The notes under the pieces are model-generated. The model worked only from the letters and a program-made list of their open reading frames with translations, was not told where the DNA came from and did no database searches. A stretch of 64,000 bases of DNA from Bacteroidaceae bacterium (lineage in GTDB: Bacteria; Bacteroidota; Bacteroidia; Bacteroidales; Bacteroidaceae). Position numbers and translations under genes: made by a program. Positions 35,416 through 45,696 of this stretch are shown here, piece after piece (the first letter of the stretch is position 1; every line of letters starts with the position of its first letter). The stretch covers positions 156,156 to 220,155 of the forward strand of contig JAEESE010000003.1 of NCBI GenBank assembly GCA_016286165.1, written 5' to 3'.

Positions 35416-35443
35416 CAAAGATAATGTTTTTTCTCTTGTCAAA
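35416..35443 (-). promoter_or_regulatory. Promoter of the esterase-xth-GH127 run
   Basis: The -7 box TATCTTTG (35423-35416) is preceded by TTTG (35443-35440). The 16-base spacing is shorter than ideal. The leader is about 160 bases. The rest of the 35255-35593 gap holds only the hsp20 terminator. A 65-codon plus-strand frame here is not protein-like. Confidence 0.5.
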
Positions 35444-35484
35444 CATATTATAGGTGCTAAAAGTTTAAATAATTGCGAAATATA

Positions 35485-35525
35485 AACAAAAAGTGGCGCC
35501 CCTTTTCGCTTGGGACGCCACTTTC
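35485..35525 (-). terminator. Intrinsic terminator of hsp20
   Basis: AAGTGGCG (35491-35498) pairs with CGCCACTT (35516-35523). On the minus strand it is followed by TTTGTTTATA. Confidence 0.75.
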
Positions 35526-35593
35526 TTTTAATTCTTATGTGTTATTTGTCTCGCTTGAGGCCCTCAGGGGCTCGTGGTTTGTGCCTGAATGTG

Positions 35594-36031
35594 TTAGGCA
35601 ATCTCGATGTGACGCGAGACTTTCACTTCTTCTTTCTTCATCTTAGGCAATACGATGGTCAGTACGCCGTCCTCTACCTTGGCTGAGATGTTGTCCTTCT
35701 GTACATCATCGGGCAGTGAGTAGGACTGCTGGTAGTTGGTGTACGAGAATTCGCGACGCAGGTAATGTTCCTTCTTGTCCTCCTTCTTGTCCCCCTCCTT
35801 GTGCTCGAACTTGTTCTCGATGGCTACGTTCAGGTTGCCCTCGTCATTGATACTAATGCGGCAGAATTCCTTCTTCAAACCAGGGGCTGCCACCTCCATG
35901 GTGTAAGCTTTCTCGTCTTCCTTTACGTTGACGGCCGGTGCAGTGTGCGCAGCTGTTGGAATGATATCGCTGTTGAAAAAGTCGTCAAACACTGTGGGGA
36001 ACCAACTGTTCTTAAACATTACTGGTAACAT
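35594..36031 (-). CDS. Hsp20 / alpha-crystallin small heat-shock protein
   Basis: A 145-aa cytoplasmic holdase. The N-terminal arm (MFKNSWFPTVFDDFF) is followed by an alpha-crystallin domain from about residue 30 (PAVNVKEDEKAYTMEVAAPG) to the conserved VEDGVLTIVLPK. A Lys/Glu-rich loop (KEGDKKEDKKE, about 78-88) sits in the position of the beta6 loop. An AGGAGG-like sequence lies 9 bases before the ATG, unusual in this window. Transcription probably starts from the sigma-54-type promoter at 36118-36133. It is separated from groEL by a terminator. Confidence 0.93.
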   Translation of the reverse strand: MLPVMFKNSWFPTVFDDFFNSDIIPTAAHTAPAVNVKEDEKAYTMEVAAPGLKKEFCRISINDEGNLNVAIENKFEHKEGDKKEDKKEHYLRREFSYTNYQQSYSLPDDVQKDNISAKVEDGVLTIVLPKMKKEEVKVSRHIEIA

Positions 36032-36117
36032 GATTAAAACCTCCTATACTTTAAGGGTTAAACATTAAGTTCTTTTTTGTGCCTCGGCTCGTTTGCCTCG
36101 GCTTTCACCCTTTATTA

Positions 36118-36133
36118 TGCAAGAGGCGTGCCA
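36118..36133 (-). promoter_or_regulatory. Sigma-54-type (-24/-12) promoter of hsp20
   Basis: On the minus strand TGGCACGCCTCTTGCA matches the RpoN consensus TGGCAC-N5-TTGCA exactly, 85 bases upstream of the start. No TAnnTTTG box is seen between it and the gene. Confidence 0.65.
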
Positions 36134-36168
36134 AAGTTGAAAATCGGTCTAAATGCCTCATTATCAAT

Positions 36169-36274
36169 GACAAAATGTCTTCAATGTGGACAATTTGTCC
36201 AGTTGTGTGACAATATGTTCTCGTACTTACGACAATATATTTTCAAACTTGCGACAATATGTTCCCAAGTTTGC
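36169..36274. repeat. ~22-bp-period palindrome array, locus 4 (GACAAnnTTGTC-like core)
   Basis: Units begin GACAA at 36169, 36189, 36209, 36231 and 36253, giving spacings of 20, 20, 22 and 22, with the last unit also 22 long. Unit 2, GACAATTTGTC, is a perfect odd palindrome. Others read GACAAAATGTC, GACAATATGTTC and GACAATATATTT. The array starts 36 bases upstream of the sigma-54-type promoter of hsp20, where enhancer sites for its activator would be expected. Confidence 0.82.
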
Positions 36275-36283
36275 CGGCGCATA

Positions 36284-36324
36284 CAAAAAGCAGCGGGAGG
36301 ACACTCAAATGAGCACCCTCCCGC
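36284..36324 (-). terminator. Intrinsic terminator of groESL
   Basis: GCGGGAGG (36293-36300) pairs with CCTCCCGC (36317-36324), with further pairing of CACTCA/TGAGCA inside. On the minus strand it is followed by GCTTTTTG. Confidence 0.8.
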
Positions 36325-36347
36325 CTGGTATATAGATTCAATGTGTA

Positions 36348-38000
<1,653 letters not shown>

Positions 38001-38041
38001 TTAGAGTTTAATAAGTAGTGATTTACCGGTTGATAAATCTG

Positions 38042-38314
38042 TTATGCGAGCACAGCAACAACGTCGCTCTGGCGCATGATGAGGTATTTCTTGCCTTCGT
38101 GCTCCAGCTCGGTGCCGGCATATTTGCCATAAAGTACAGTGTCACCTGCCTTCAGCACCATCTCTTCGTCCTTGGTGCCATGGCCTACAGCCACTACTGT
38201 GCCCTGGAGGGGCTTCTCCTTTGCGGTGTCAGGGATGATGATGCCGCCGATTGTTTTCTCTTCAGCTGCAGCGGGTTCGATGAGAACTCTGTCTGCCAAT
38301 GGTTGAATCTTCAT
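38042..38314 (-). CDS. groES: Co-chaperonin GroES (Hsp10)
   Basis: A 90-aa protein with the signature [19 protein letters not shown], the mobile loop [15 protein letters not shown] (about 21-35) and [20 protein letters not shown]. It caps GroEL in the heptameric ring. First gene of groESL. The leader is about 80 bases from a sigma-54-like site at 38404-38419. No CIRCE element (TTAGCACTC inverted repeat) is visible, so HrcA control is not supported. Confidence 0.97.
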   Translation of the reverse strand: MKIQPLADRVLIEPAAAEEKTIGGIIIPDTAKEKPLQGTVVAVGHGTKDEEMVLKAGDTVLYGKYAGTELEHEGKKYLIMRQSDVVAVLA

Positions 38315-38403
38315 AATGGTTTGATTTTTTGAGTTTATAGTTATTAGTTTTTGCGTCTGAAGATTTGCATGCTCGTGCCTATACGAGTTTGCACTTGAGT
38401 GTG

Positions 38404-38419
38404 TGCGAAAGTTGTGCCA
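38404..38419 (-). promoter_or_regulatory. Sigma-54-like promoter of groESL
   Basis: On the minus strand TGGCACAACTTTCGCA fits TGGCAC-N5-TTGCA with one mismatch, and GG and GC have the required 10-base spacing. It lies about 90 bases before the groES start, much like the hsp20 site. Confidence 0.55.
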
Positions 38420-38485
38420 AATCTGCCGTTGCTGACAATATGGCAGTGAAATAAATGAAAAATGACAAACCGGAGATGCAAAGGC

Positions 38486-38640
38486 CTTCGTTCATGCGTT
38501 TTAACGCGTCCAGTCAATACATGCAAACACGTACGGTCATACATGCCTTTACGACCGTTCATAAACGCCTTCATGACCGTTCATAAACGCATGTACGACC
38601 GGACGTGTGAAAACATCTGTTTGGCCGTTTGTGCAATTCA
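38486..38640. repeat. 22-bp-period palindrome array, locus 5 (GACCGTTC core)
   Basis: Units start at 38486, 38508, 38531, 38553, 38575 and 38597. The last four are exactly 22 apart. The clearest read GACCGTTCATAAACGCC and GACCGTTCATAAACGCA. Earlier and later units are degenerate (GTACGGTCAT, GTCCAGTCAA, GGCCGTTTGT). The unit pattern GACCG(T/G)TC(A/G)TA is shared with loci 1 and 3. It lies 70-220 bases upstream of the groESL promoter and also upstream of the divergent gene at 38709. Confidence 0.82.
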
Positions 38641-38687
38641 AGTGAAAAAAAGTCGTCGGTTGTGACTGCTATATTATAATTAATGTG

Positions 38688-38695
38688 TACCTTTG
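38688..38695 (+). promoter_or_regulatory. -7 box of the membrane protein gene at 38709
   Basis: TACCTTTG ends 13 bases before the ATG, so the mRNA leader is only a few bases. It excludes the in-frame Met eight codons upstream. Confidence 0.6.
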
Positions 38696-38708
38696 TCGGC
38701 AGAAAACT

Positions 38709-39572
38709 ATGAGAGCAATCACTTATCTTGTCATATTCCTGTTTGTGGTTCTGATGCTTGTCTTCGTTCCCAAACCTGGGGGCGATGTCTGGGACCCACG
38801 ATTCATCGTGCCTGCGACAGCGGCGTTGTTCACGTTGTTGGTGTGGCTGGTGGCTAGGTTTGTAGGTACAGGCGAGAATGCTCTCGAGTTGATTGTGACT
38901 GCAGCGTTCATCGTGCTCTTCGCTCCTGGCGCACAGATTTTCTTCTCGCGCGATGAGAGCGGCCTTATAGAGTTGTGCTCGCAGTGCATTGTGCCTTTTT
39001 TCCTCACGCAGTACAACCGTATCAGCCGTCGTAATTTCCGGAGGGCTTATGTGCTCATGCTTTTGATGGGTATCTTCTGCAGTTTCACTCACGACGGTAT
39101 AACACTGCCCCTCTGCCTGGCTTTCCTTGCTTTGGCTTGGCGTCGACGTGCTGAGTTCTTCCGCCTGGCGTGCTGGCCTATGGTGGCAGGTTGGCTGATA
39201 GGCACTATCCTGCAATTCGCCACGCGTGACCGTCTGCCAAGCCTTACGCCCGACATTGAGGCACTGACCAGCCGCACAGCGCAGGTGATAGGCTTGTTGT
39301 GGGATACTAAGGTGTTTGTGCTGGCTTTGGGCCTGACGTTGTGGCTTTCCACCGTGTCGTGGGGTAGGGCAGAACTGCTGCGCCTGATTAAGCGTCAGCG
39401 CCTGATCACTTACAGCCTTATCTTTGCCCTCTCGCTGGTGCCTTTTGCTCCGCTCGGCATCGATAATGCCGTTACGAGTGTGTGCTTCTTCGCCATGTTG
39501 TGGGCTCTGCTTATCATGAAGCGCTTGGAGCGCCGCTACGTCGGTGTTGCCAGAGTTCGTAAGAGTTTATGA
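38709..39572 (+). CDS. Polytopic membrane protein of unknown function
   Basis: A 287-aa protein with about seven to eight hydrophobic helices, starting MRAITYLVIFLFVVLMLVFV. Notable short loops are SRDESGLIELCSQCI, FTHDGITLPLCLA and basic patches such as RRNFRRA and RLIKRQR, which suggest inside-positive orientation. I do not recognise a family. It is divergent from groES. Its last 59 bases overlap the 3' end of the BASS transporter gene on the other strand. Confidence 0.6.
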   Translation: MRAITYLVIFLFVVLMLVFVPKPGGDVWDPRFIVPATAALFTLLVWLVARFVGTGENALELIVTAAFIVLFAPGAQIFFSRDESGLIELCSQCIVPFFLTQYNRISRRNFRRAYVLMLLMGIFCSFTHDGITLPLCLAFLALAWRRRAEFFRLACWPMVAGWLIGTILQFATRDRLPSLTPDIEALTSRTAQVIGLLWDTKVFVLALGLTLWLSTVSWGRAELLRLIKRQRLITYSLIFALSLVPFAPLGIDNAVTSVCFFAMLWALLIMKRLERRYVGVARVRKSL

Positions 39573-40515
39573 TGTTCTGCCACAAAACGTAGCACCCTGC
39601 GCCTATCGAGGCCTCGGGCGTGAGGTAGACAAGAGCTATCCAAATGGCCAGTCCCGTGTTTTTCTGAAACATTCCCTGCCCCGTACAAACGTGCTCGCCA
39701 GTGGCCCGTCCGATTATACGGCCAATGATTAGTTGCGCTATGGCCGTAGCAAGCGACAATAGGGCTATGGCGTCGAAGAGGTGACTGGCTGTGTGACTGT
39801 GAACGATATTGCGCATCGTAAGGCCGGCCGTCATGGCAAGCGAGATGCTCCAAAGGTAGAAACCGAGGTCGGGCGTGCGGATAAACCATTCGTACAGCGG
39901 CTTAAGCCGGTGGCGCACTACGGCTCCCAAAAGCAACGGCAGCAGGAGTACCGAGGCCAGGCGCTTGAGTATAGTAACGAAGGCAACGGTGAACGTGGCT
40001 CCTGCGTGCGGCTCGATGATGGGGAACACCGCGGACATAAGCAGCGACGTGACTGCCGATGAAGCGAGTACAAACGTTGTCATTTGGGTGACGTCGCCTC
40101 CGAGTTTGCCTGTGACTACCGGCGAAGCCGCAGCGCAAGGCGCAATTATGCAGATGAGCACCACTTCAAGCAACTGCTTTTGAACACCCCAGTCGTTCAT
40201 CACCGTCGGTGATGCAGCTTCTGCGGCAAACACCTTGTCAAAGTGAATAATGACACATAGGATTATTCCTACCAGCAGAAATTGTGCCAAGAACAGCCAG
40301 CCGTGCCAGCCGCGCAGTCGCATATTATGGAAATCGACCTTTGAGAAAGTGACAAACAGCGTGAGGAAAATGGTCGTTGGCAGCAGACGCTCGATGATAG
40401 GCTCAAGCCTCTCGCCTGCCGCGTCAAGCTGAGGCGTCAGAGCGAATATAAAATAAAGCCCGACGCCTACGACGATGGCGACGGGCAATGTCCAGTTCTT
40501 CAGGAAACGGAGCAT
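39514..40515 (-). CDS. Bile acid:sodium symporter family (BASS) transporter
   Basis: A 333-aa inner-membrane protein with nine to ten helices. The paired broken-helix regions typical of BASS/ACR3 folds are visible: IIAPCAAASPVVTGKLGGD (about 120-138), where Na+ and substrate bind, and GQGMFQKNTGLAIWIALVYL (about 285-304). The substrate is an organic anion, not identifiable here. The ATG overlaps the stop of the ABC exporter gene upstream by 16 bases, so both are read from one mRNA. Its 3' end overlaps the convergent membrane protein gene by 59 bp. Confidence 0.78.
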   Translation of the reverse strand: MLRFLKNWTLPVAIVVGVGLYFIFALTPQLDAAGERLEPIIERLLPTTIFLTLFVTFSKVDFHNMRLRGWHGWLFLAQFLLVGIILCVIIHFDKVFAAEAASPTVMNDWGVQKQLLEVVLICIIAPCAAASPVVTGKLGGDVTQMTTFVLASSAVTSLLMSAVFPIIEPHAGATFTVAFVTILKRLASVLLLPLLLGAVVRHRLKPLYEWFIRTPDLGFYLWSISLAMTAGLTMRNIVHSHTASHLFDAIALLSLATAIAQLIIGRIIGRATGEHVCTGQGMFQKNTGLAIWIALVYLTPEASIGAGCYVLWQNIINSYELWQHRRSGAPSAS

Positions 40516-42221
40516 CGTTCAAGAGTTATTACCTGCTCGCAATGACTGACTACGGCAGGACGATGGGTGACGAAGATGAGCGTTCGAGGAACATCAAAGC
40601 TCCTGTTGTGCTCGATAAGGTTGTTGAGCAGCGTCAGCTCTGTCTGCTGGTCGAGGGCGCTGGTGGCTTCGTCGAGCAGCAGGATTGAGCCTTGACGCAG
40701 CAGGGCGCGGGCTATGGCTATGCGCTGTGCCTGCCCTTCCGAGAGGCCTGCGCCGCCTTCGCCTATCACGGTGTCGAGCCCCTCGGGCAATGTCTGTACG
40801 AAGTCTGCGCATGCCAGGCGCAAAGCCTCATTCATCTCCTCGTCGGTAGCTTCGGGCTTGCCTAACTGCAGGTTCCAGCGAATGGAGCCGCTGAAAAGAG
40901 TGTTGCCCTGTGGCACATAAACGAGGTTGCAGCGGGTTCGGGCTGACACTTCAATCTGTTCCATGTCCTCCTCTGCGCTGTGAGCTGCTTGCTTATGCCC
41001 GTAAATCACTACGCTTCCTTCGGTAGGTTTAAGCAGCGCGAGCATGAGGCGTATGAGGGTTGTCTTGCCTGCGCCCGTTTCGCCGAGGATAGCTGTGGTG
41101 CTGCCTGGAGGGAATGAATGCGACGCATGGCTGAGCACCTGGCGGCTTTGGTTGTCGTAGGCAAAGGTGACGTCGTCGACGCGGATGCCGGCACTGCCTT
41201 CGAAATGAATCGGTTCGCCATCTTCTTCAAGCGGCGTTTCCTCCAGTTCCATGAGTCGTTCGGCGGCTGTGAAACTGCCTATTATTACGGGAATGAAGCG
41301 TGTAAGTTCGCGGAAAGGACCTTGTATCTGCCCGCACAACTGGATGAAGGCCGTCATCATGCCGAAGGTTATACTGCCCTCGGCCAGTCGGTTGGCGCTC
41401 CAGAGGAAGGCGAAGAGATAGGCCCCGCCGAAACCTATATTCAGCAATAAATTAGAGGTCGATGAGAAGAGCGTGCGATGACGCACTTGACTGCGCAACG
41501 AATCCTGCTGACCTTTGAGTATGCCGAGCATGGTGTTGACACGCTCCAACGTCTTCAGCACCAGGCGATGTTGCACACTCTCCTGCATGGTAGATTGAAT
41601 GCGACTGTCGGTCTGCCTCACTTCACGGGTTATGGCGCGCATTCGACTTACGTAAACGCGGCTGAGAAGGATGAAGATAGGCAGCACGAAAGTGATAGTC
41701 ACGGCCAGCATGGCATCCATACTGTATAAGAATATGAATGCACAAACGAGACGCACTACCACGGCCATAGCCTGCGGCACGGTGTCTGTAGCTACATGGA
41801 CCACGGTCTGACTATCTGAAACCAGGCGGTTCAGCACATCGCCGCTGTGGCGCTCCTCGCGGCCAAACCATTCGCTGCGGAGCAAATGATTGAAGATGCG
41901 GCGCTGCATCTTGTTCTGCGCATCAACGCCTAAAAGGGCTGCTATCCATCGGCCAAGATATCCTATTGCCAGTTGCAGCACCATGATGGAGATGAGCAAG
42001 ATGCCAGCTCCCATTAGTGTCGATGGCCTGTCGTGCGCCACACCTGTGGCAACATCAATAACCTGTTTGGTGGCCCAAATGAAGGCAAAGTCGAGGGCCA
42101 CACGTGCCAGTGCGCTCACGGCATTGATGGCCGACTGCAGTTTCACTTGACGAAAAACCTGCAGGAACCAAGCCAGAAGTTGGCGTGTGCTGTATTTGCT
42201 CTCTAACGTAAACCTTCTCAT
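40500..42221 (-). CDS. ABC exporter half-transporter (permease fused to ATPase)
   Basis: A 573-aa protein. Six transmembrane helices (about 20-300, type I exporter fold) are followed by the nucleotide-binding domain: Walker A GETGAGKTT (about 375), signature LSEGQAQRIAIARALL (about 497), Walker B ILLLDEATSALD and the H-loop THRPAV near the end. It probably works as a homodimer exporting lipid, peptide or drug. Substrate unknown. It lies 23 bp after nadK and overlaps the BASS gene by 16 bp, forming a nadK-ABC-BASS operon. Confidence 0.88.
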   Translation of the reverse strand: MRRFTLESKYSTRQLLAWFLQVFRQVKLQSAINAVSALARVALDFAFIWATKQVIDVATGVAHDRPSTLMGAGILLISIMVLQLAIGYLGRWIAALLGVDAQNKMQRRIFNHLLRSEWFGREERHSGDVLNRLVSDSQTVVHVATDTVPQAMAVVVRLVCAFIFLYSMDAMLAVTITFVLPIFILLSRVYVSRMRAITREVRQTDSRIQSTMQESVQHRLVLKTLERVNTMLGILKGQQDSLRSQVRHRTLFSSTSNLLLNIGFGGAYLFAFLWSANRLAEGSITFGMMTAFIQLCGQIQGPFRELTRFIPVIIGSFTAAERLMELEETPLEEDGEPIHFEGSAGIRVDDVTFAYDNQSRQVLSHASHSFPPGSTTAILGETGAGKTTLIRLMLALLKPTEGSVVIYGHKQAAHSAEEDMEQIEVSARTRCNLVYVPQGNTLFSGSIRWNLQLGKPEATDEEMNEALRLACADFVQTLPEGLDTVIGEGGAGLSEGQAQRIAIARALLRQGSILLLDEATSALDQQTELTLLNNLIEHNRSFDVPRTLIFVTHRPAVVSHCEQVITLERCSVS

Positions 42222-42244
42222 AGACCAATCATTTCCACTAAATC

Positions 42245-43135
42245 CTAATCCTTCTCGCGTAAATCAGCTCCCCACATCAGTTTCTCGCGCATTGTGCGGA
42301 AGAAGCTTTGCCCCTGACGCTTAAGCACTTTCACGTGGTATGGAGCGCGTCGGATCTCCAGTTCAATGCCTTCGGGGCACTGCTCGCTTCGTCCATCGAT
42401 GGAAACGAGGAAACGGTGATTGCGGGCAGCTACGGTCAGCGAGACCACGGCATCATCGGTCAGCGTCAGAGGCCGGGCGGTAAGCGAATGAGGCGCTACA
42501 GGCACAAGACCCAGCGTGCGACTACCCGGCTGCATGACAGGGCCGCCTACGGACAAGGCATAACCTGTGGAACCTGTCGGTGTGTTCACTATGAGGCCGT
42601 CGGCCTGATATGTAGTAAGGTACTCGCCATTGATGCTCACGCTGATACTGATCATCGATGATACATCACGCTTCAGCACGGCCACTTCGTTGAGTGCGAA
42701 TGGATAGCCGGTGGAAGCGCCCTTGGAGTATCGCACCTCCAGCACGCCGCGTTCCTCAATACTGCATTTGCCCTCGTAGATATTGTCCACAACGGCTTCC
42801 ACGTCTTCAGGCGACACATCGGCCAGGAAACCCAGGCGTCCCATGTTTACTCCTACGATAGGTATTTCCTTGGCTCCCACGCGACGAGCTGCTTCGAGGA
42901 AAGTGCCATCGCCGCCCATCGAAATCACATAGTCGGCATCGAAGTCGTTGCCTTCAATCAGCGACAAGCCTGCCGGCAAGGTCATGTGCAACTCGTTGCA
43001 GAGGAAACGATGGAATTCTGTGTCCACGGCCACCTCGGCCTGACGCTCGAGCAACACGGCCAAGAGCCGTTGCGCGGCAGCCGACTTCTGTGCTTGGAAG
43101 ATGTTCCCGAAAAGGGCGAAACGAAGCTTACGCAT
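42245..43135 (-). CDS. nadK: NAD kinase
   Basis: A 296-aa cytoplasmic enzyme that phosphorylates NAD to NADP. The GGDGTFLEAARR motif (catalytic Asp) and the glycine-rich NTPTGSTGYALSVGGP region are intact, followed by LTARPLTL and the C-terminal SIDGR. The start gives MRKLRFALFGN, the usual N-terminal beta strand. It lies 52 bases downstream of tRNA-Ala on the same strand with no clear promoter between, so it may be read through from the tRNA promoter. Confidence 0.96.
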   Translation of the reverse strand: MRKLRFALFGNIFQAQKSAAAQRLLAVLLERQAEVAVDTEFHRFLCNELHMTLPAGLSLIEGNDFDADYVISMGGDGTFLEAARRVGAKEIPIVGVNMGRLGFLADVSPEDVEAVVDNIYEGKCSIEERGVLEVRYSKGASTGYPFALNEVAVLKRDVSSMISISVSINGEYLTTYQADGLIVNTPTGSTGYALSVGGPVMQPGSRTLGLVPVAPHSLTARPLTLTDDAVVSLTVAARNHRFLVSIDGRSEQCPEGIELEIRRAPYHVKVLKRQGQSFFRTMREKLMWGADLREKD

Positions 43136-43187
43136 ATTCTGTGATGTGACGATAATCCTTAATCTTTTGCATTAAAATCCGCAAACG

Positions 43188-43261
43188 TGGAGACAACGGG
43201 AATCGAACCCGCGACCTCGGCGATGCGAACGCCGCGCTCTAGCCAGCTGAGCTATATCCCC
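43188..43261 (-). tRNA. tRNA-Ala (anticodon CGC)
   Basis: The minus strand begins GGGGATATAGCTCAGCTGG. The anticodon arm is CGGCG-TTCGCAT-CGCCG, and the T arm has GGGTTCGATTCCC. The third acceptor pair is G-U, the alanine identity element. The discriminator is A, and CCA is not encoded. Confidence 0.93.
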
Positions 43262-43275
43262 TTGTTTATGCACGA

Positions 43276-43283
43276 CAAAGGTA
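43276..43283 (-). promoter_or_regulatory. -7 box of tRNA-Ala
   Basis: TACCTTTG on the minus strand, 14 bases before the tRNA 5' end. Confidence 0.55.
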
Positions 43284-43377
43284 TGAAAAAGTTTAAAGTT
43301 TAGAGCTTAAAGTTTAAAGTTTTTGCTATTTCTGTCATTTTTCTCTCTTTTCTTTTTCCTCTTTTATCATTTCTGTC

Positions 43378-43385
43378 TATCTTTG
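43378..43385 (+). promoter_or_regulatory. -7 box of pdxJ
   Basis: TATCTTTG, 26 bases before the start codon. Confidence 0.55.
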
Positions 43386-43411
43386 TCCTCGAAATAGAAT
43401 AGTTTAATCTT

Positions 43412-44128
43412 ATGCCTACCAAACTAAGTGTTAATATAAATAAGGTTGCTACCATTCGCAATGCCCGTGGCGGCAACAACCCAGACGTGCTCCGCGTGGC
43501 ACAGGACTGCGAGCGTTTCGGAGCACAAGGTATCACCGTTCATCCTCGGCCAGACCAGCGCCACATCCGCTATCAGGATGTTCGCGACCTGAAGCCATTG
43601 CTGACCACCGAGTTCAATATTGAGGGTAACCCTATCTCAGAGTTCATCGCCTTAGTTCTCGAGAACTGTCCTACACAGGTAACACTTGTGCCCGACGGCC
43701 ACGACCAGATAACCTCGAACCACGGTTGGGATACACGCACTCACCTGAATTTCCTCACAGATGTCACCGCCCGCTTCCACGAGGCCGGTATCCGCGTGAG
43801 CATCTTTGTAGGTGCCGACGAGCAAATGGTAGATTATGCCCAGCGTGCAGGAGCCGACCGCGTAGAGCTCTATACGGAACCTTATGCTGCAGCTTACGCC
43901 GCCGACCGCGAAGCTGCCATTGCGCCATTCATCCGTGCCGCCCAGGCCGCCCGCGCCCTCGGTCTCGGCCTCAATGCCGGGCACGACCTCAGTCTCGAGA
44001 ACCTCGCCTATTTCCACCAACAGATTCCCTGGGCTGACGAGGTAAGCATCGGCCACGCCCTCATCTGCGATGCCCTTTACCTCGGTCTCGAAGAAACGAT
44101 TCGTCGTTATCGTGCGGCATTAAGTTAA
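43412..44128 (+). CDS. pdxJ: Pyridoxine 5'-phosphate synthase
   Basis: A 238-aa TIM-barrel enzyme that condenses 3-amino-2-oxopropyl phosphate with deoxyxylulose 5-phosphate to pyridoxine 5'-phosphate. Signatures: [32 protein letters not shown] (catalytic His and phosphate site), [15 protein letters not shown] and [12 protein letters not shown]. The length is standard. It is the first gene of a short run with the DJ-1 gene and ispD. Both PdxJ and the ispD pathway use deoxyxylulose 5-phosphate. Confidence 0.97.
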   Translation: MPTKLSVNINKVATIRNARGGNNPDVLRVAQDCERFGAQGITVHPRPDQRHIRYQDVRDLKPLLTTEFNIEGNPISEFIALVLENCPTQVTLVPDGHDQITSNHGWDTRTHLNFLTDVTARFHEAGIRVSIFVGADEQMVDYAQRAGADRVELYTEPYAAAYAADREAAIAPFIRAAQAARALGLGLNAGHDLSLENLAYFHQQIPWADEVSIGHALICDALYLGLEETIRRYRAALS

Positions 44129-44230
44129 TTGACTGAAAATGAAACGTATTCTTCTTCTCATTTTAGTTTCAGGATTGATTGAATAATCTATCGAAAATAG
44201 TAAATAGTTAATTGTCAAATTTAAACTACT

Positions 44231-44782
44231 ATGGTTTATCTATTCTTTGCAACAGGCACCGAGGAGCTGGAAGCTCTCGGTACGGCAGACATTATTCGTC
44301 GCGCAGGTCTTGACCTACAGATAGTTTCTATCACTGGAGAACGCATCGTTACAGGTGCTCACGGCATTCGTGTACAATGCGATGCCTTGCTCCAAGACGT
44401 CGATTTTTTCGATGCTGATATGCTTGTGCTGCCTGGAGGTATGCCTGGAGCTACCAACTTTGCCGATTGTGCAGATTTGTGTGAACGTCTTCGCGACCAC
44501 GTTTATCTTGGACGTCCTGTCGGCGCTATCTGTGCTGCTCCCCTCGTGCTCGGCCGCCTCGGCCTGCTCGATGGCAAGCGTGCAACATGCTATCCCGGCT
44601 TCGAAGGCGAACTCATGGGCGCTACCTGTACGGGAGCTCTGGCTGAAGTCGACGGAAATATCGTCACAGGCAAAGGCCCTGCCGCCGTCTTCGAGTTCGG
44701 TTATGCCATCGTAGAGCTCTTGAAAGACAAGGCTACAGCTGATGCATTGAGGCAGGGCATGCTGTGGAGTGAGGTGAGATGA
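44231..44782 (+). CDS. DJ-1/PfpI (YajL/ThiJ-type) protein
   Basis: A 183-aa protein with a flavodoxin-like fold. The nucleophile elbow is AICAAPLVL with Cys near residue 100. The conserved Glu lies in [16 protein letters not shown] (about 11-14), and [10 protein letters not shown] follows. The family includes chaperone or deglycase-type proteins acting on glyoxal-modified molecules. The true substrate is uncertain. Its stop overlaps the ispD start (ATGA), so they are translationally coupled. Confidence 0.87.
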   Translation: MVYLFFATGTEELEALGTADIIRRAGLDLQIVSITGERIVTGAHGIRVQCDALLQDVDFFDADMLVLPGGMPGATNFADCADLCERLRDHVYLGRPVGAICAAPLVLGRLGLLDGKRATCYPGFEGELMGATCTGALAEVDGNIVTGKGPAAVFEFGYAIVELLKDKATADALRQGMLWSEVR

Positions 44783-45534
44783 ACGAGTATGTGATTGTAG
44801 TCGCCGGAGGCCGTGGCCTGCGAATGGGTGGTGACTTGCCTAAGCAATTTCTGCCCATAGGCGGACGTCCAATCCTGATGCACACGCTGGAGGCTTTCGA
44901 GCGTGCTATCCCTGGCATACATCTTATTCTCGTTCTGCCCGCCGACCAGCAATCCTTCTGGCACGACCTCTGCAGTCAGCATGCCTTCGCGCTCAAGCAC
45001 ACCGTTGTCGATGGTGGTGCAACGCGTTTTCATAGTGTACTCAATGGCCTGCGTTACATTGAGTGCCCTGAGTCGGCAGATGCTTCCGATGGTTGCTCGC
45101 TTGTTGGTGTCCATGATGGTGTGCGACCATTTGTTTCTGTTGATGTGATACGCCGTTGTTATGAAACGGCACGAGAGGGTAGGGCGGTAGTGCCCGTAGT
45201 CCCTGTGGTAGAGACTGTGCGCCAGCTCTCACTCACAGCATCGCAAGCGTCGTCACCGCTCGCTTCTCAGTCAGATGAAGGTGATGCCGCAACTTCCTCT
45301 TTCACCCTCGACCGCTCGCTTCTCCGCCTGGTGCAAACGCCCCAGGTGTTTCCGCTTGACCTCCTGCGCAGAGCCTACGAGCAGCCTTATCGCAACACCT
45401 TTACTGACGATGCAAGCGTCGTGGAAGCTCTTGGCCACCCAATCACACTTGTCGAAGGCAACCGCGAAAATATAAAGATTACCACGCCTTTCGATATGGC
45501 TGTGGCTGACGCCGTTGTTGGTCAAAGTGAGTAA
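44779..45534 (+). CDS. ispD: 2-C-methyl-D-erythritol 4-phosphate cytidylyltransferase
   Basis: A 251-aa cytoplasmic enzyme of the MEP isoprenoid pathway that transfers CMP to methylerythritol phosphate. Signatures: [20 protein letters not shown] (nucleotide-binding loop), [35 protein letters not shown] and [12 protein letters not shown]. Odd: a Ser/Ala-rich insert of about 25 residues ([20 protein letters not shown], about 156-175) sits between the ETVRQ and LDRSLL segments and is longer than usual there. It overlaps the preceding DJ-1 gene by 4 bases. Confidence 0.94.
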   Translation: MNEYVIVVAGGRGLRMGGDLPKQFLPIGGRPILMHTLEAFERAIPGIHLILVLPADQQSFWHDLCSQHAFALKHTVVDGGATRFHSVLNGLRYIECPESADASDGCSLVGVHDGVRPFVSVDVIRRCYETAREGRAVVPVVPVVETVRQLSLTASQASSPLASQSDEGDAATSSFTLDRSLLRLVQTPQVFPLDLLRRAYEQPYRNTFTDDASVVEALGHPITLVEGNRENIKITTPFDMAVADAVVGQSE

Positions 45535-45573
45535 CAAACGTAGTTTGTTTGGCCTCACGGCGTGTAAAGTCAT

Positions 45574-45619
45574 TACCTACTTTTGATGATTTCGATTGTC
45601 GGAGTAGGTATTTTTTTTG
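45574..45619 (+). terminator. Intrinsic terminator after ispD
   Basis: TACCTACT pairs with AGTAGGTA across a 21-base loop, followed by eight T. Confidence 0.65.
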
Positions 45620-45660
45620 TCTTAACCCGTTCGTGTATTGGCCGTTTGACAATAAATTTG

Positions 45661-45668
45661 TATCTTTG
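45661..45668 (+). promoter_or_regulatory. -7 box of feoAB
   Basis: TATCTTTG, 28 bases before the start codon. A Fur box could not be identified with confidence. Confidence 0.5.
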
Positions 45669-45696
45669 CTGCAGAAATATAAACGACTGATATAGA

